A DNA stretch of 54,354 nt from Chloroflexota bacterium (GCA_019873655.1 JAIOAU010000020.1:1-54354), one strand, 5' to 3'; positions 34,691 through 42,768 are shown, counted from the first letter of the stretch. The notes: generated from the letters alone by a model not told the origin. Numbers and translations: made by a program.

Positions 34691-35743
34691 TTACAATCGG
34701 ACTACGGTATCGAGATGGTTCGGCCGGTCGGGGTTCAGCCCCTTGGCCAGCGCCCGCTCGAAGGCGATCAACTGCCCGGCAGGCAGGTAGAGAATGCTGC
34801 TGAGGGCCTCGTCGAGGCCCGATTCGAAGCGGACCTCGGACTCGGTCTCGGCCAGGACGAGGACGCGGCCGCCCAGGGCGCGCATGTCCGCCAGCACCGC
34901 CGCCTCGTGCGCCCCGTTGACGGTGGAGCGAAGGCCGACGACCAGAGTCGAATCGGTCACCATGCTTTTCGGCCCGTGCCGGAACTCCAGAAAATGGAAC
35001 GGCTCGCTGTGGCTGAGGGACATCTCTTTCATCTTCAGGCTGAGTTCGCCGGCCAGACCGTAGCGCGGCCCGGAGCCGAGCCAGTAGAAGCGGTCGAGCG
35101 AGGGGTCGGGGCCGAGGTCGGCGGCCAGGGGCGCGGCCTGGGCCAGGACGCGGCGGCCAGCCTCGGGCAGACGGGCGAGCGAGTCGAACAGGTCGGCGCG
35201 GCCGGCCCAGAGGGCGGCCAGCGCCAGCGCGCCGAGGTAGAGCGTGGAAAAGGCGCGCGTCTGCGCCACCGACTGCTCCTGGCCCGAAGGCAGAACGAGG
35301 TTCAGCGCGCCCATCTTGGCCAGCGGCATCTCCGCGTAGCAGGAGAGGGTGACCAGGTCGCCGCGCCCGGCCTCGAGGAAGGCCTCGCAGGCGCGCAGGG
35401 TCTCGGTCGTCTCGCCGGAGCGGGAGACGGCCACGAGCAGGGTTTTATAGGACAGGTTTTCAACCTGTCCATAGGAGGCGCGCGGATTCAGCCACAGTTC
35501 GGAGGCCGGAAAGGCGCGGCAGGTCAGGCCGGTCAGTTCCTGGGTCAGCGCGGCGGCGGCCAGCGACAGGTAGTAGGTGGAGCCGCAGCCGGTGAAGAGA
35601 ATCTGTCCATAACGGCGAGCAGGCGCGAGGTCCAGCGCGCTGCGGCGGGCGGCGGCGAGGACCTCCAGCGCGGCGGCCCAGGCTTCGGGCTGGGAGAGAA
35701 TCTCCTGGCGGGTAAACTTTCCTTTGTCAGTATCTGTGTTCAT
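34691..35743 (-). CDS. SIS-domain sugar-phosphate isomerase/deaminase (AgaS/GlmS-C type)
   Basis: 350 residues with two SIS domains. The first holds ILFTGCGSTYYLSLAAA and TLLVAVSRSGETTETLRACE; the second YWLGSGPRYGLAGELSLKMKEMSLSHSEPFHFLEFRHGPKS. The family isomerises and often deaminates hexosamine-6-phosphates; AgaS acts on galactosamine-6-phosphate. Residues 91-99 (YGQVENLSY) are encoded by a palindromic repeat, and the first codons (MNTDTD) by short tandem repeats shared with the end of the upstream gene. It overlaps that gene by 4 bp. Confidence 0.85.
   Translation of the reverse strand: MNTDTDKGKFTRQEILSQPEAWAAALEVLAAARRSALDLAPARRYGQILFTGCGSTYYLSLAAAALTQELTGLTCRAFPASELWLNPRASYGQVENLSYKTLLVAVSRSGETTETLRACEAFLEAGRGDLVTLSCYAEMPLAKMGALNLVLPSGQEQSVAQTRAFSTLYLGALALAALWAGRADLFDSLARLPEAGRRVLAQAAPLAADLGPDPSLDRFYWLGSGPRYGLAGELSLKMKEMSLSHSEPFHFLEFRHGPKSMVTDSTLVVGLRSTVNGAHEAAVLADMRALGGRVLVLAETESEVRFESGLDEALSSILYLPAGQLIAFERALAKGLNPDRPNHLDTVVRL
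35450..35470. repeat. palindromic repeat embedded in the SIS gene
   Basis: GGACAGGTT-TTC-AACCTGTCC is a 9-bp perfect palindrome within an AT-flanked block. It encodes a short loop just before TLLVAVSRSGET, at a position where family members usually have no insertion. It looks like an in-frame insertion of a small repeat. Confidence 0.65.
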
Positions 35744-35760
35744 CTGTGTCCATCTGTGGC
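35728..35760. repeat. short tandem repeat across the SIS/amidohydrolase junction
   Basis: On the minus strand ACAGATGGACACAGATGAACACAGATA repeats a CACAGAT unit. It encodes the last codons of the amidohydrolase (ATDGHR) and the first of the SIS protein (MNTDTD). A related CACAGATTACACAGATT block lies at 54187-54230. Confidence 0.7.
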
Positions 35761-36783
35761 AAAAATTCGCGCCGCGTTCTCGAAATAGACCTTGCGCAGC
35801 ACGTCGTCGGGCAGGAAGATGCCGTAGGCGTACCAGCGCCCCTGCATGGGGATGGGCGCGGCGTTGTAGTTGAAGTACTCGTCGTCGGTCTCCAGGAAGC
35901 GGTAGATGACGCGGTAGGCCTCCGGGTAGGGGCCCATGTCGGAGCCGAAGAGGATGCGGTCGGCGTATTGCAGGAAGAAACGCCGGGCGGTGTAGGGCTG
36001 GCGGCCCAGTTCGCCGATGCGGGCGCTGATGTCCACGAAGTAGTTCGGGCAGTCGTCGAGCATTTCCCCCACCCAGGCCAAGTTCTCGGCGTAACAGCCC
36101 ACGTGCGCGCCGATGAAGGTGGTGCGCGGGTGACGCTTCACCAGGCGGCGGAGGCCCTCCAGGATGTGCAGGAAGGGCGGGAAGGGCGGGCTGGTGAAGG
36201 CCCAGTCGGGGTGCTGGCCGAGTTCCTCCCAGCGCTCGTTGGTCTCGTCAATCGGGTCGAAGAAAGCCACCGGGTCGGCGACGTGGATGACGACCGGCAG
36301 GCCGAGTTCGCCGGCCGTCTCCCAGAGCGGGACGAGGCGCGGGTCGTCCACGTCCACCAGACGGCCGTGCTGGTCTTTGACGTGCAGACCGAAGCCCTTC
36401 CAGATTTTCAGCCCCTCCGCGCCGCGCTCCTTCTGGACCCGCAGCCGGCGCGCGGCCCATTCGGGGAAGGCGTCGCCCAGTTCGGGCCACTTCGACCAGT
36501 CCACGCCGCCGAAGACGAGGAAGCGGTCGGGCGCGGGCTGTTTGAAATGGTCGAGGTGGGCGTCGAGGATATGTTCGCCCCAGCCGCCGTCCAGGTCCAC
36601 GTAGCGGACGATGCCGGCTTCATCGAGCAGGTCGAGCAGTTGGGCGAGGGGTTTCTTGTCCCAGCCGCCGCCGAAGTCCTCGCCGAGGTGGTTGTGGGCG
36701 TCGAAGGCCGGGAAGCGCGGTTTTTCGACCAGGGTGGTCTTGGTGACGAGTTTGGATTGGGGGCGGAAGTTTTCCAGCAACAT
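35740..36783 (-). CDS. amidohydrolase-2-family TIM-barrel hydrolase
   Basis: 347 residues. FPAFDAHNHLGEDFGGG carries the first metal His pair (HxH variant HNH), and GLPVVIHVADP, TFIGAHVGCYAENLAWV and ILFGSDMGPYPEAYRV carry the later His and catalytic Asp of the amidohydrolase_2 (ACMSD-like) family. The chemistry could be deacetylation, decarboxylation or lactone opening; the substrate is unknown. It lies between DeoR and the SIS gene in the sugar operon and could supply the de-N-acetylation step, but this is not the NagA family. There is no good ribosome-binding site before the ATG. Confidence 0.82.
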   Translation of the reverse strand: MLLENFRPQSKLVTKTTLVEKPRFPAFDAHNHLGEDFGGGWDKKPLAQLLDLLDEAGIVRYVDLDGGWGEHILDAHLDHFKQPAPDRFLVFGGVDWSKWPELGDAFPEWAARRLRVQKERGAEGLKIWKGFGLHVKDQHGRLVDVDDPRLVPLWETAGELGLPVVIHVADPVAFFDPIDETNERWEELGQHPDWAFTSPPFPPFLHILEGLRRLVKRHPRTTFIGAHVGCYAENLAWVGEMLDDCPNYFVDISARIGELGRQPYTARRFFLQYADRILFGSDMGPYPEAYRVIYRFLETDDEYFNYNAAPIPMQGRWYAYGIFLPDDVLRKVYFENAARIFATDGHR

Positions 36784-36824
36784 TTTTGCAAATGGAACGA
36801 AAGAGGTTGAAGTGTAAGAGGAAG

Positions 36825-36880
36825 AGATAAGCAGGTAAGCAGGTAAACAGGTAACAGGTAAACAGGTAGTGGGAGGTCAG
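36825..36880. repeat. AGGTAAACAGGTAA short tandem repeats
   Basis: Five to six degenerate copies of CAGGTAA(A) lie between the DeoR stop and the amidohydrolase start. This is another member of the short tandem repeat class seen elsewhere in the window. No gene here. Confidence 0.7.
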
Positions 36881-37647
36881 GCAACAATCACACGAAGGCC
36901 GCGTTCGCGGGCCGCGTCGAGGAAGTCGGGCGGGGTTTCGCTGTCGGTGACGAGGGTGTGGACGCTTTCGAGCGGGGCCAGGCGGGCGGCGGCAACGCGC
37001 CCGAACTTGGTGTGGTCGGCGAGCAGGATGACCTCCCGCCCGGCTTGCAGGATGGCACGGTCGGTCATCGTTTCGGGCAGGTAGTCGTTGGTCAGGCCGT
37101 GCTCCAGGCTGACGGCGCGGATTCCCAGCAACACTTTGTCGGCGCGCACCTCGGCCAGGGCCTGCTCGGTGATGTGGCCGATGAAGGACAGTTCGCTGTC
37201 GCGCAGCATCCCGCCCAAGCAGATGACCTGGATGTTCTCCAGCCCGGCCAGGACGTTGATGACCGGCAGGGAGTTGGTGATGACGGTCAGGGAGCGAGTC
37301 CGCAGGGCGCGGGCCGCCTCCAGCACGGTGCTGCCGGAGCCGAGGAAGACCGTCTCGCCGTCCTGGACGAGGGCGGCGGCGGCCAGTCCGATGCGGATTT
37401 TTTCGGCAGCCTGTTCGCGCTCGCGCTGGAGGATGGGTGCTTCGGGCGGAGCCTCGCTCAGGGCAATCGCGCCGCCGTGGACGCGTTGCAACCTGCCTTG
37501 TTCGGCCAGCGCTTCCAGGTCGCGGCGAGCGGTCGCCTCGCTGACGTCGAACAGCTCGCAGACCTCGGCGACGCTGATGCGCTGGTTGCGGGCCAGGATT
37601 TGCAGAATCTGGTTCTGGCGTTCGGGGCTGGAGAAAATGTTGTTCAT
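36877..37647 (-). CDS. DeoR/GlpR-family transcriptional regulator
   Basis: 256 residues. The N-terminal winged helix reads ERQNQILQILARNQRISVAEVCELFDVSEATARRDLEALAEQGRLQRVHGGA. The C-terminal sensor domain has TVFLGSGSTVLEAARAL and DKVLLGIRAVSLEHGLTNDYLPETMTDRAIL and ADHTKFGR, the phospho-sugar-binding fold. It heads the minus-strand sugar operon, and an operator-like array lies directly upstream. The likely effector is a phosphorylated intermediate of the pathway, for example an amino-sugar phosphate. Confidence 0.92.
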   Translation of the reverse strand: MNNIFSSPERQNQILQILARNQRISVAEVCELFDVSEATARRDLEALAEQGRLQRVHGGAIALSEAPPEAPILQREREQAAEKIRIGLAAAALVQDGETVFLGSGSTVLEAARALRTRSLTVITNSLPVINVLAGLENIQVICLGGMLRDSELSFIGHITEQALAEVRADKVLLGIRAVSLEHGLTNDYLPETMTDRAILQAGREVILLADHTKFGRVAAARLAPLESVHTLVTDSETPPDFLDAARERGLRVIVA

Positions 37648-37663
37648 CACAAACGCTCGAAAG

Positions 37664-37690
37664 CAATCATAATCAATCAAATTCAATCAT
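37664..37690. promoter_or_regulatory. three 10-bp-phased CAATCA repeats, probable DeoR operator
   Basis: CAATCA occurs at 37664, 37674 and 37684, exactly one helical turn apart, 17-43 bp upstream of the DeoR start codon. Phased direct repeats on one face of the helix fit cooperative binding by a DeoR-family repressor. No copy was found before the other operon genes, so control probably acts on the whole transcript from here. Confidence 0.65.
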
Positions 37691-37843
37691 ATTTTTGCAC
37701 GTATGATGAGCGATTTCAAGTGACAAATGTCATGAATCGAGGGCAAATCAGGAAACTCGCCCTCCCGGCCGGGAAGGAGCGGCATCGAACAAACACTATC
37801 TTCCTTGGGACAAGTTGAGTAAAATGTTCGGCAGGAGAGAACC

Positions 37844-38530
37844 ATGATTCCCATTCGAGATGAAAACCCCACCCGCCGCGTGCCGTTCGTCAATTACACC
37901 CTGATTGCCCTCAATGTGCTGGTCTTCCTCTGGCAAGTCAGCCTAGGGCCTTCCGGCGAGCAGACGCTGTATTGGATGGCGCTCATTCCGCGCAACGTCA
38001 CCAGCGGCCTCGACCTGGGCGACGTGCGCGCCCTGTTTACCAGCATGTTCATGCACGCCGGGCTGATGCACCTGCTCGGCAACATGCTCTATCTGTGGAT
38101 CTTCGGCGACAACGTGGAAGACGCCCTCGGCCACGCCCGCTACCTGTTCTTCTACCTGGCCGGGGGCGCGGCGGCCTCGCTGACCCACGTCCTGCTCTAC
38201 CCCACCTCGACCGTCCCGACGGTCGGCGCGAGCGGGGCGATTGCAGCCACGCTGGGAGCGTATCTGTTCCTGTTCCCGCACCGCCGCGTGGTGACCATCA
38301 TCCCGTTCGGTTTTTTCATCCAGGTGGCGCGCATCCCGGCCGCGATCGTGTTGGGGATATGGTTTCTGTTCCAACTGTGGGAGGGAGCGCTGGCGCTGGG
38401 CATGGCCGCATTGGGCGGCGTGGCCTTCTGGGCGCACATCGGCGGCTTCGTCTTCGGCGCGGTCTTCGGGCCGCTCCTGCGCCGCCCCGAGCCGCCGGTC
38501 ATTTACCTGGACGGCTGGAGCAAGTGGTGA
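37844..38530 (+). CDS. rhomboid-family intramembrane serine protease
   Basis: 228 residues with about six membrane helices. HAGLMHLLGNMLYLWIFGDNVE carries the conserved His and Asn, TVGASGAIAATLGAY the catalytic Ser (GASG), and VAFWAHIGGFVFGAVFG the catalytic His. It cuts substrates inside the membrane. AGGAGAG precedes the ATG. It is a stand-alone gene divergent from the DeoR operon; the partner substrate is unknown. Confidence 0.93.
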   Translation: MIPIRDENPTRRVPFVNYTLIALNVLVFLWQVSLGPSGEQTLYWMALIPRNVTSGLDLGDVRALFTSMFMHAGLMHLLGNMLYLWIFGDNVEDALGHARYLFFYLAGGAAASLTHVLLYPTSTVPTVGASGAIAATLGAYLFLFPHRRVVTIIPFGFFIQVARIPAAIVLGIWFLFQLWEGALALGMAALGGVAFWAHIGGFVFGAVFGPLLRRPEPPVIYLDGWSKW

Positions 38531-38624
38531 GCGTCATTCTGCGTCCAGCCTCAGACGGCCAATCGTCGGGATTCCGACCGGAAGCAGGGCTTTACAAGCG
38601 CCCAAAAGTGAGATATGTTTGACC

Positions 38625-38659
38625 TTCGGGCAGCGGAATCATCCGCCAAACTGCCCGAA
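38625..38659 (+). promoter_or_regulatory. leader hairpin abutting the ribosome-binding site
   Basis: TTCGGGCAG at 38625-38633 pairs with CTGCCCGAA at 38651-38659, enclosing a smaller CGGA/TCCG stem. The hairpin ends directly against AAGGAG, so it could modulate translation of the following lipoprotein. It might also be a terminator of the rhomboid gene, but no T-run follows. Confidence 0.5.
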
Positions 38660-38670
38660 AGGAGACCCTC

Positions 38671-39303
38671 ATGAATCCACTTCACCGTTTGCATTTGCCG
38701 TTTCTGCTGCTCGCCTTGCTGCTCAGCGCCTGCGGCGGCAGCCCGGCAGAAACCACGCCTACCGTTGACATTGCAATGATCCAGACCCAGGCGGTCGAGA
38801 CCTTCGCTTTCGGCCTGACTCAGACCACCCTGGCCATGCCGACCGACACCCCCACCCCCACGCCCTCCCCCACCGCGACCCCCACCCTCACCCCGCCCGC
38901 TCCCACCCCCGGCGCGCCGGCCGGCGGCGGGACGGCGGCCACGGCCACCTGCTACGGCCTGACCTTCGCCTCCGACGTCACCATCCCCGACAACACCCCC
39001 ATGAATCCGGGCGAAGCCTTCACCAAGACCTGGCAGGTGCTGAACAGCGGAACCTGCACCTGGGAGGTGGGCTTCCGGCTCAACTTCGTCAGCGGGAACG
39101 CCATGAGCGGCGCCAACCTGACCCTGACGCAACCCGTCCCGCCCGGCGCGGTGGTCGAACTCTCGGTGCCGATGGTGGCCCCCAACGCATCCGGCAGCGT
39201 GCGCGGCGACTGGCGCATGTCCACCTCGACCGGCACCTTCTTCGGCGACGTGCTCTACGTCATCATCACGGTCAACGGCCCCACCAGCACCCCCACACCC
39301 TAA
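38671..39303 (+). CDS. NBR1-Ig-like domain lipoprotein
   Basis: 210 residues. The lipobox LLALLLSAC and a Thr/Pro-rich tether (TPTPSPTATPTLTPPAPTP) precede an immunoglobulin-like NBR1-type domain: FASDVTIPDNTPMNPGEAFTKTWQVLNSGTCTWEVGF, then VVELSVPMVAPNASGSVRGDWRM. Such lipoproteins are common in Chloroflexota; the function is unknown but probably adhesive or carbohydrate/protein-binding at the cell surface. It stands alone, with a hairpin before its ribosome-binding site and another after the stop. Confidence 0.85.
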   Translation: MNPLHRLHLPFLLLALLLSACGGSPAETTPTVDIAMIQTQAVETFAFGLTQTTLAMPTDTPTPTPSPTATPTLTPPAPTPGAPAGGGTAATATCYGLTFASDVTIPDNTPMNPGEAFTKTWQVLNSGTCTWEVGFRLNFVSGNAMSGANLTLTQPVPPGAVVELSVPMVAPNASGSVRGDWRMSTSTGTFFGDVLYVIITVNGPTSTPTP

Positions 39304-39326
39304 GACATATCGGCCAGCAGAAAACA

Positions 39327-39356
39327 CGTGAGGGCGGTCCCCGGATCGCCCTCACG
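39327..39356. terminator. terminator-like hairpin
   Basis: CGTGAGGGCG at 39327-39336 pairs with CGCCCTCACG at 39347-39356 around a 10-nt loop, 24 bp after the lipoprotein stop. The A-run lies on the left side, so it would work better as a minus-strand terminator. Confidence 0.55.
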
Positions 39357-39441
39357 CGCGAAGTTATGGTAAACTCGATTCTGCGCCCGGCGCACGATGT
39401 TATGGATGAGCCCCCATTTATTCGTGAAAGGAGCAGCCCCG

Positions 39442-39876
39442 ATGAACAAAGTCAAACACATGCTCAAAATCAAAGGCAGCCGCGTCTGGAAAGTGTCCAG
39501 CGACGCGACCGTCCTGGATGCCCTGAAACTGATGGCCGAGAAACAGATCGGCGCAGTGATCGTGATGGACGGCGACCGGGTCGCCGGCATCTTCTCCGAG
39601 CGAGATTTCGCCCGTAAAGTCGGCCTGCGCGAACAATCTCCCCACTCTGTGCGCGTCAGCGAAGTGATGACCACCGACCTGATCACCGTCAGCCCAGACA
39701 GCAGCGTCAACGACTGCATGGCGCTGATGACCGAAAAGCGCATCCGCCACTTGCCTGTCATCGAGGATGGACGCCTGGTTGGGGTCATCTCTATCGGAGA
39801 TGTGGTCAAAGACATCATCGAAGAATTGCAGTTCATGGTGAAGCAACTCGAAAATTACATCACCGGCCTCCGCTAA
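39442..39876 (+). CDS. paired-CBS-domain protein
   Basis: 144 residues, two CBS motifs and little else: VSSDATVLDALKLMAEKQIGAVIVMDGDRVAGIFSERDFARKV and TVSPDSSVNDCMALMTEKRIRHLPVIEDGRLVGVISIGDVVK. Such stand-alone modules bind adenine nucleotides (AMP, ATP or SAM) and regulate partners by contact. AAAGGAG precedes the ATG at 39442. It lies 22 bp upstream of the ferric-reductase-like gene, which may be its partner. Confidence 0.9.
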   Translation: MNKVKHMLKIKGSRVWKVSSDATVLDALKLMAEKQIGAVIVMDGDRVAGIFSERDFARKVGLREQSPHSVRVSEVMTTDLITVSPDSSVNDCMALMTEKRIRHLPVIEDGRLVGVISIGDVVKDIIEELQFMVKQLENYITGLR

Positions 39877-39898
39877 AAACCTGCCGCGGGGTTCAATC

Positions 39899-41233
39899 AT
39901 GGTAAGAACAAAGATACTTTTGCAGGGCATTTTCTGGCTCCTGGTTTACGTCTTGCTCGCCGCCGCGCCGCTTCTTCTCCTGAAAATCGGCGAGGCGCCG
40001 GAGGGACGTGAATTCTGGCGGGAATTGTCGGTGGCGCTCGGCTTCGCCGGCCTGTCGATGATGACCCTGCAATTCGTCCTGACCGCTCGGTTCAAGACCA
40101 TCAAAGCGCCCTACGGGGCCGACGTGGTCTACCATTTCCACCGCCAGATTTCCCTGGTCGCCTTCGCCCTGATTCTGGCTCATCCTCTCCTGTTGTTCAT
40201 CAACGCCCCCCAGACCCTGGCGCTGCTGAACCTGGTCTCGGCCCCCTGGCGGGCGCGGATGGGGGTGACCGCCGTCGTCCTCCTGCTCGTCCTGATTGGC
40301 GCATCTCTCTGGAGAAAACAACTCAAGATCGAATACACCGCCTGGCGCATCTGGCACGGAATCCTGGCGACGGTCGTCGTGGCCCTTTCCATGGGACACA
40401 TCATCCTGGCCCGCCACTATCTCAACCTGCCCTGGAAGCAGGCCTTGTGGATCGCCTACGGGGCCTTCTGGGTAGGCTTGCTGGCCTACGTGCGCGTCGT
40501 CAAGCCGCTGCTCCTGCTACGCCGTCCCTATGTGGTCGAAAAGGTGACCCCCGAGCGCGGCAACGCCTGGACGCTGACCGTCCGTCCGCAGGGCCACGCC
40601 GGCATGAAGTTCATGCCCGGTCAATTCGCCTGGCTGACGGCCTGGAAAACGCCCTTCGCCGATGCCGAACATCCCTTCTCCATCTCCTCCAGCGCCTGCC
40701 GGACCGACCGCCTGGATTTCACCATCAAGGAACTGGGCGATTTCACCCGCACCATCAAGGACCTCCAACCTGGTCAGAAAGTCTACCTGGACGGGCCGTT
40801 CGGCGCGTTCAGCATTGACCGTCACCCGCACGCCCCCCAGTTCGCCTTCATTGCGGGCGGTGTGGGAATCACCCCCATCATGAGCATGCTGCGCACCCTG
40901 GCCGACCGCGGCGACCGGCGGCCCCTGCTCCTTCTCTACGCCAGCAGGGACTGGGAAAGCGTCATCTTCCGCGAAGAACTCGAGGAACTGAAGAACAAAC
41001 TGAACCTGACCCTCGTTCACGTGCTGGAAAAGCCGCCCGCCGGCTGGACCGGTGAGAGCGGTTTCATCAACCAGACCCTGCTCGAGCGCTACCTGCCGAA
41101 AGAAAAAGAACGCAACGCCATTGAAATCTTCATTTGCGGGCCGCCTCCCATGATGAACGCCGTCGAAGCCGCGCTGGTCAGGATCGGCGTCCCGTTGGGC
41201 GATTTCCATTCCGAGCGATTCAACCTGGTCTGA
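39899..41233 (+). CDS. ferric-reductase-like transmembrane flavocytochrome
   Basis: 444 residues. The N-terminal half has about six helices with paired His positions (VYHFHRQISLVAFALILAHPLL, WRIWHGILATVVVALSMGHIILARHYL) that could bind two b-hemes. The C-terminal half is a ferredoxin-NADP-reductase module: FAD site HPFSISSS, NAD(P) site FIAGGVGITPIMSML, LYASRDWE, and C-terminal FICGPPPMMNAVEAAL. It probably moves electrons from NAD(P)H across the membrane to an extracellular acceptor such as ferric iron or a quinone. It is followed at once by a tiny membrane-peptide gene. Confidence 0.9.
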   Translation: MVRTKILLQGIFWLLVYVLLAAAPLLLLKIGEAPEGREFWRELSVALGFAGLSMMTLQFVLTARFKTIKAPYGADVVYHFHRQISLVAFALILAHPLLLFINAPQTLALLNLVSAPWRARMGVTAVVLLLVLIGASLWRKQLKIEYTAWRIWHGILATVVVALSMGHIILARHYLNLPWKQALWIAYGAFWVGLLAYVRVVKPLLLLRRPYVVEKVTPERGNAWTLTVRPQGHAGMKFMPGQFAWLTAWKTPFADAEHPFSISSSACRTDRLDFTIKELGDFTRTIKDLQPGQKVYLDGPFGAFSIDRHPHAPQFAFIAGGVGITPIMSMLRTLADRGDRRPLLLLYASRDWESVIFREELEELKNKLNLTLVHVLEKPPAGWTGESGFINQTLLERYLPKEKERNAIEIFICGPPPMMNAVEAALVRIGVPLGDFHSERFNLV

Positions 41234-41243
41234 GGAGGCTCGG

Positions 41244-41339
41244 ATGCGACAGAAAGTTTCCACCTTCCTGGCGATCGTCATCGGAGTCGTCATCTTCTTG
41301 TTGGCGCTCCTCTTCGCCTTCATACAAAGCGCAAGTTGA
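41244..41339 (+). CDS. 31-residue single-helix membrane peptide
   Basis: The frame encodes 31 residues, beginning MRQKVSTFLAIVIGVV and ending AFIQSAS, with a basic N-terminus and one hydrophobic helix. AGGAGG follows the ferric-reductase stop, 5 bp before the ATG, so it is well placed to be translated in that operon. A role as a small subunit or stabiliser of the flavocytochrome is inference. Confidence 0.6.
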   Translation: MRQKVSTFLAIVIGVVIFLLALLFAFIQSAS

Positions 41340-41460
41340 CCGGCGGGGGATGAGATTTCATTCGCTTTTCCAGCGCTCTCCTTCAGCGTTGGAACGCGGC
41401 GCGTCCTGAAAGCCGGCCGCAGGCCGCCGCCGCATCCATCCACGAAAACAGTGAGGCCCT

Positions 41461-42702
41461 ATGAACAACAAACCAGCCATCCATAAATTGCCGCGCAACG
41501 TCTGGGTGGTCACGGCCACCTCCTTTCTGACCGACATCTCCACCGAGATGATCGTCAACCTGATCCCCCTCTTCCTGGCCAACGTCCTGGGGGCCAAGAC
41601 GGCCATCATCGGCCTGATCGAGGGCATCGCCGAGACGACCGCCAGCCTGACGAAAATCTACTCCGGCTGGCTTTCGGACAAACTCGGCAGGCGCAAATGG
41701 CTGACCGTGATCGGCTACGGCCTTTCGGCGGTCGCCAAACCGTTCCTCTACTTCGCCAGCCTGTGGGGTCACGTGCTGGGCGTACGCTTTGCCGACCGGC
41801 TCGGCAAGGGCATCCGCACCGCCCCGCGTGACGCCCTGGTGGCCGAATCGATCGACGAGAAGCAGCGCGGCCTGGCCTTCGGCCTGCACCGCGCCGGCGA
41901 CACCGCCGGAGCCTTCTTCGGACTGGTCATTGCCGCGTTCATCGTCTGGGCCACCCAGACGGACGCCAGCCTGCTGACCCGCCGCACCTTCCAGACCGCC
42001 GTCCTGGTCAGCATCGTCCCGGCGGTGCTGGCCGTGATCGTGCTGGCCGTTGGGGCGCGCGAGGTCCGGCGGGAGGGCGCGGCCCAGGCGCCCGCTCTCC
42101 ACTTCAGGGGCTTGGACAAGCGCTTCAAAATCTTCCTCCTGGTGGTCGTCCTGTTCACGCTGGGCAACTCCTCGGATGCTTTCATCATCCTGCGCGGCCA
42201 GGAACGCGGCCTGAGCGTTCTGCAGGTCATGGGCATGCTGATCGCCTTCAACGCCATCTATGCCGCCCTGGCCGGCCCGCTCGGCGCGCTCTCCGACCGC
42301 GTCGGACGCCGCCGTCTCATCATCGGCGGCTGGGCCGCCTACGGCCTGGTCTATCTGGGATTTGCCCTCTCACGGACCGGCTGGCAGGTCTGGCTGCTCT
42401 ACGCCCTCTACGGCGTCTACTACGCCGCGGCGGAGGGGGCCGCCCGCGCCCTGGTCGCCGACCTGGTGCCAGCCGAACAACGCGGCACCGCCTACGGCCT
42501 GTACAACGCCGCCGTCGGGCTGACGGCCTTCCCCGCCTCGCTGATCGCCGGCCTGCTCTGGCAGGGCGCCTTCGGCTGGCAGGGTTTTGGCGCTTCCGCG
42601 CCCTTCTTCTTCGGCGCCGGGCTCGCCCTGCTGGCCAGCCTCTTGTTCTGGAGAACCGTGCCCGTCAGAACCGCCGCCCAACCCACCACCGGGCAATCGT
42701 GA
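41461..42702 (+). CDS. MFS transporter
   Basis: 413 residues with about twelve membrane helices. It carries DISTEMIVNLIPLFLANVLGA, the loop GWLSDKLGRRKW, RFADRLGKGIRTAPRDALVAES and second-half GALSDRVGRRRL. The RLGKGIRTAPRDAL block is typical of a widespread subfamily of uncharacterised efflux-type MFS proteins. GAGG lies 4 bp before the ATG. It is the last gene before a MITE-like cassette; no substrate can be assigned. Confidence 0.88.
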   Translation: MNNKPAIHKLPRNVWVVTATSFLTDISTEMIVNLIPLFLANVLGAKTAIIGLIEGIAETTASLTKIYSGWLSDKLGRRKWLTVIGYGLSAVAKPFLYFASLWGHVLGVRFADRLGKGIRTAPRDALVAESIDEKQRGLAFGLHRAGDTAGAFFGLVIAAFIVWATQTDASLLTRRTFQTAVLVSIVPAVLAVIVLAVGAREVRREGAAQAPALHFRGLDKRFKIFLLVVVLFTLGNSSDAFIILRGQERGLSVLQVMGMLIAFNAIYAALAGPLGALSDRVGRRRLIIGGWAAYGLVYLGFALSRTGWQVWLLYALYGVYYAAAEGAARALVADLVPAEQRGTAYGLYNAAVGLTAFPASLIAGLLWQGAFGWQGFGASAPFFFGAGLALLASLLFWRTVPVRTAAQPTTGQS

Positions 42703-42768
42703 AAGACCGATTTTCCCCAGCACGAGCCCTGGCTGTTTTAACACGCAAATTTCGTTACAGGACTGTTT

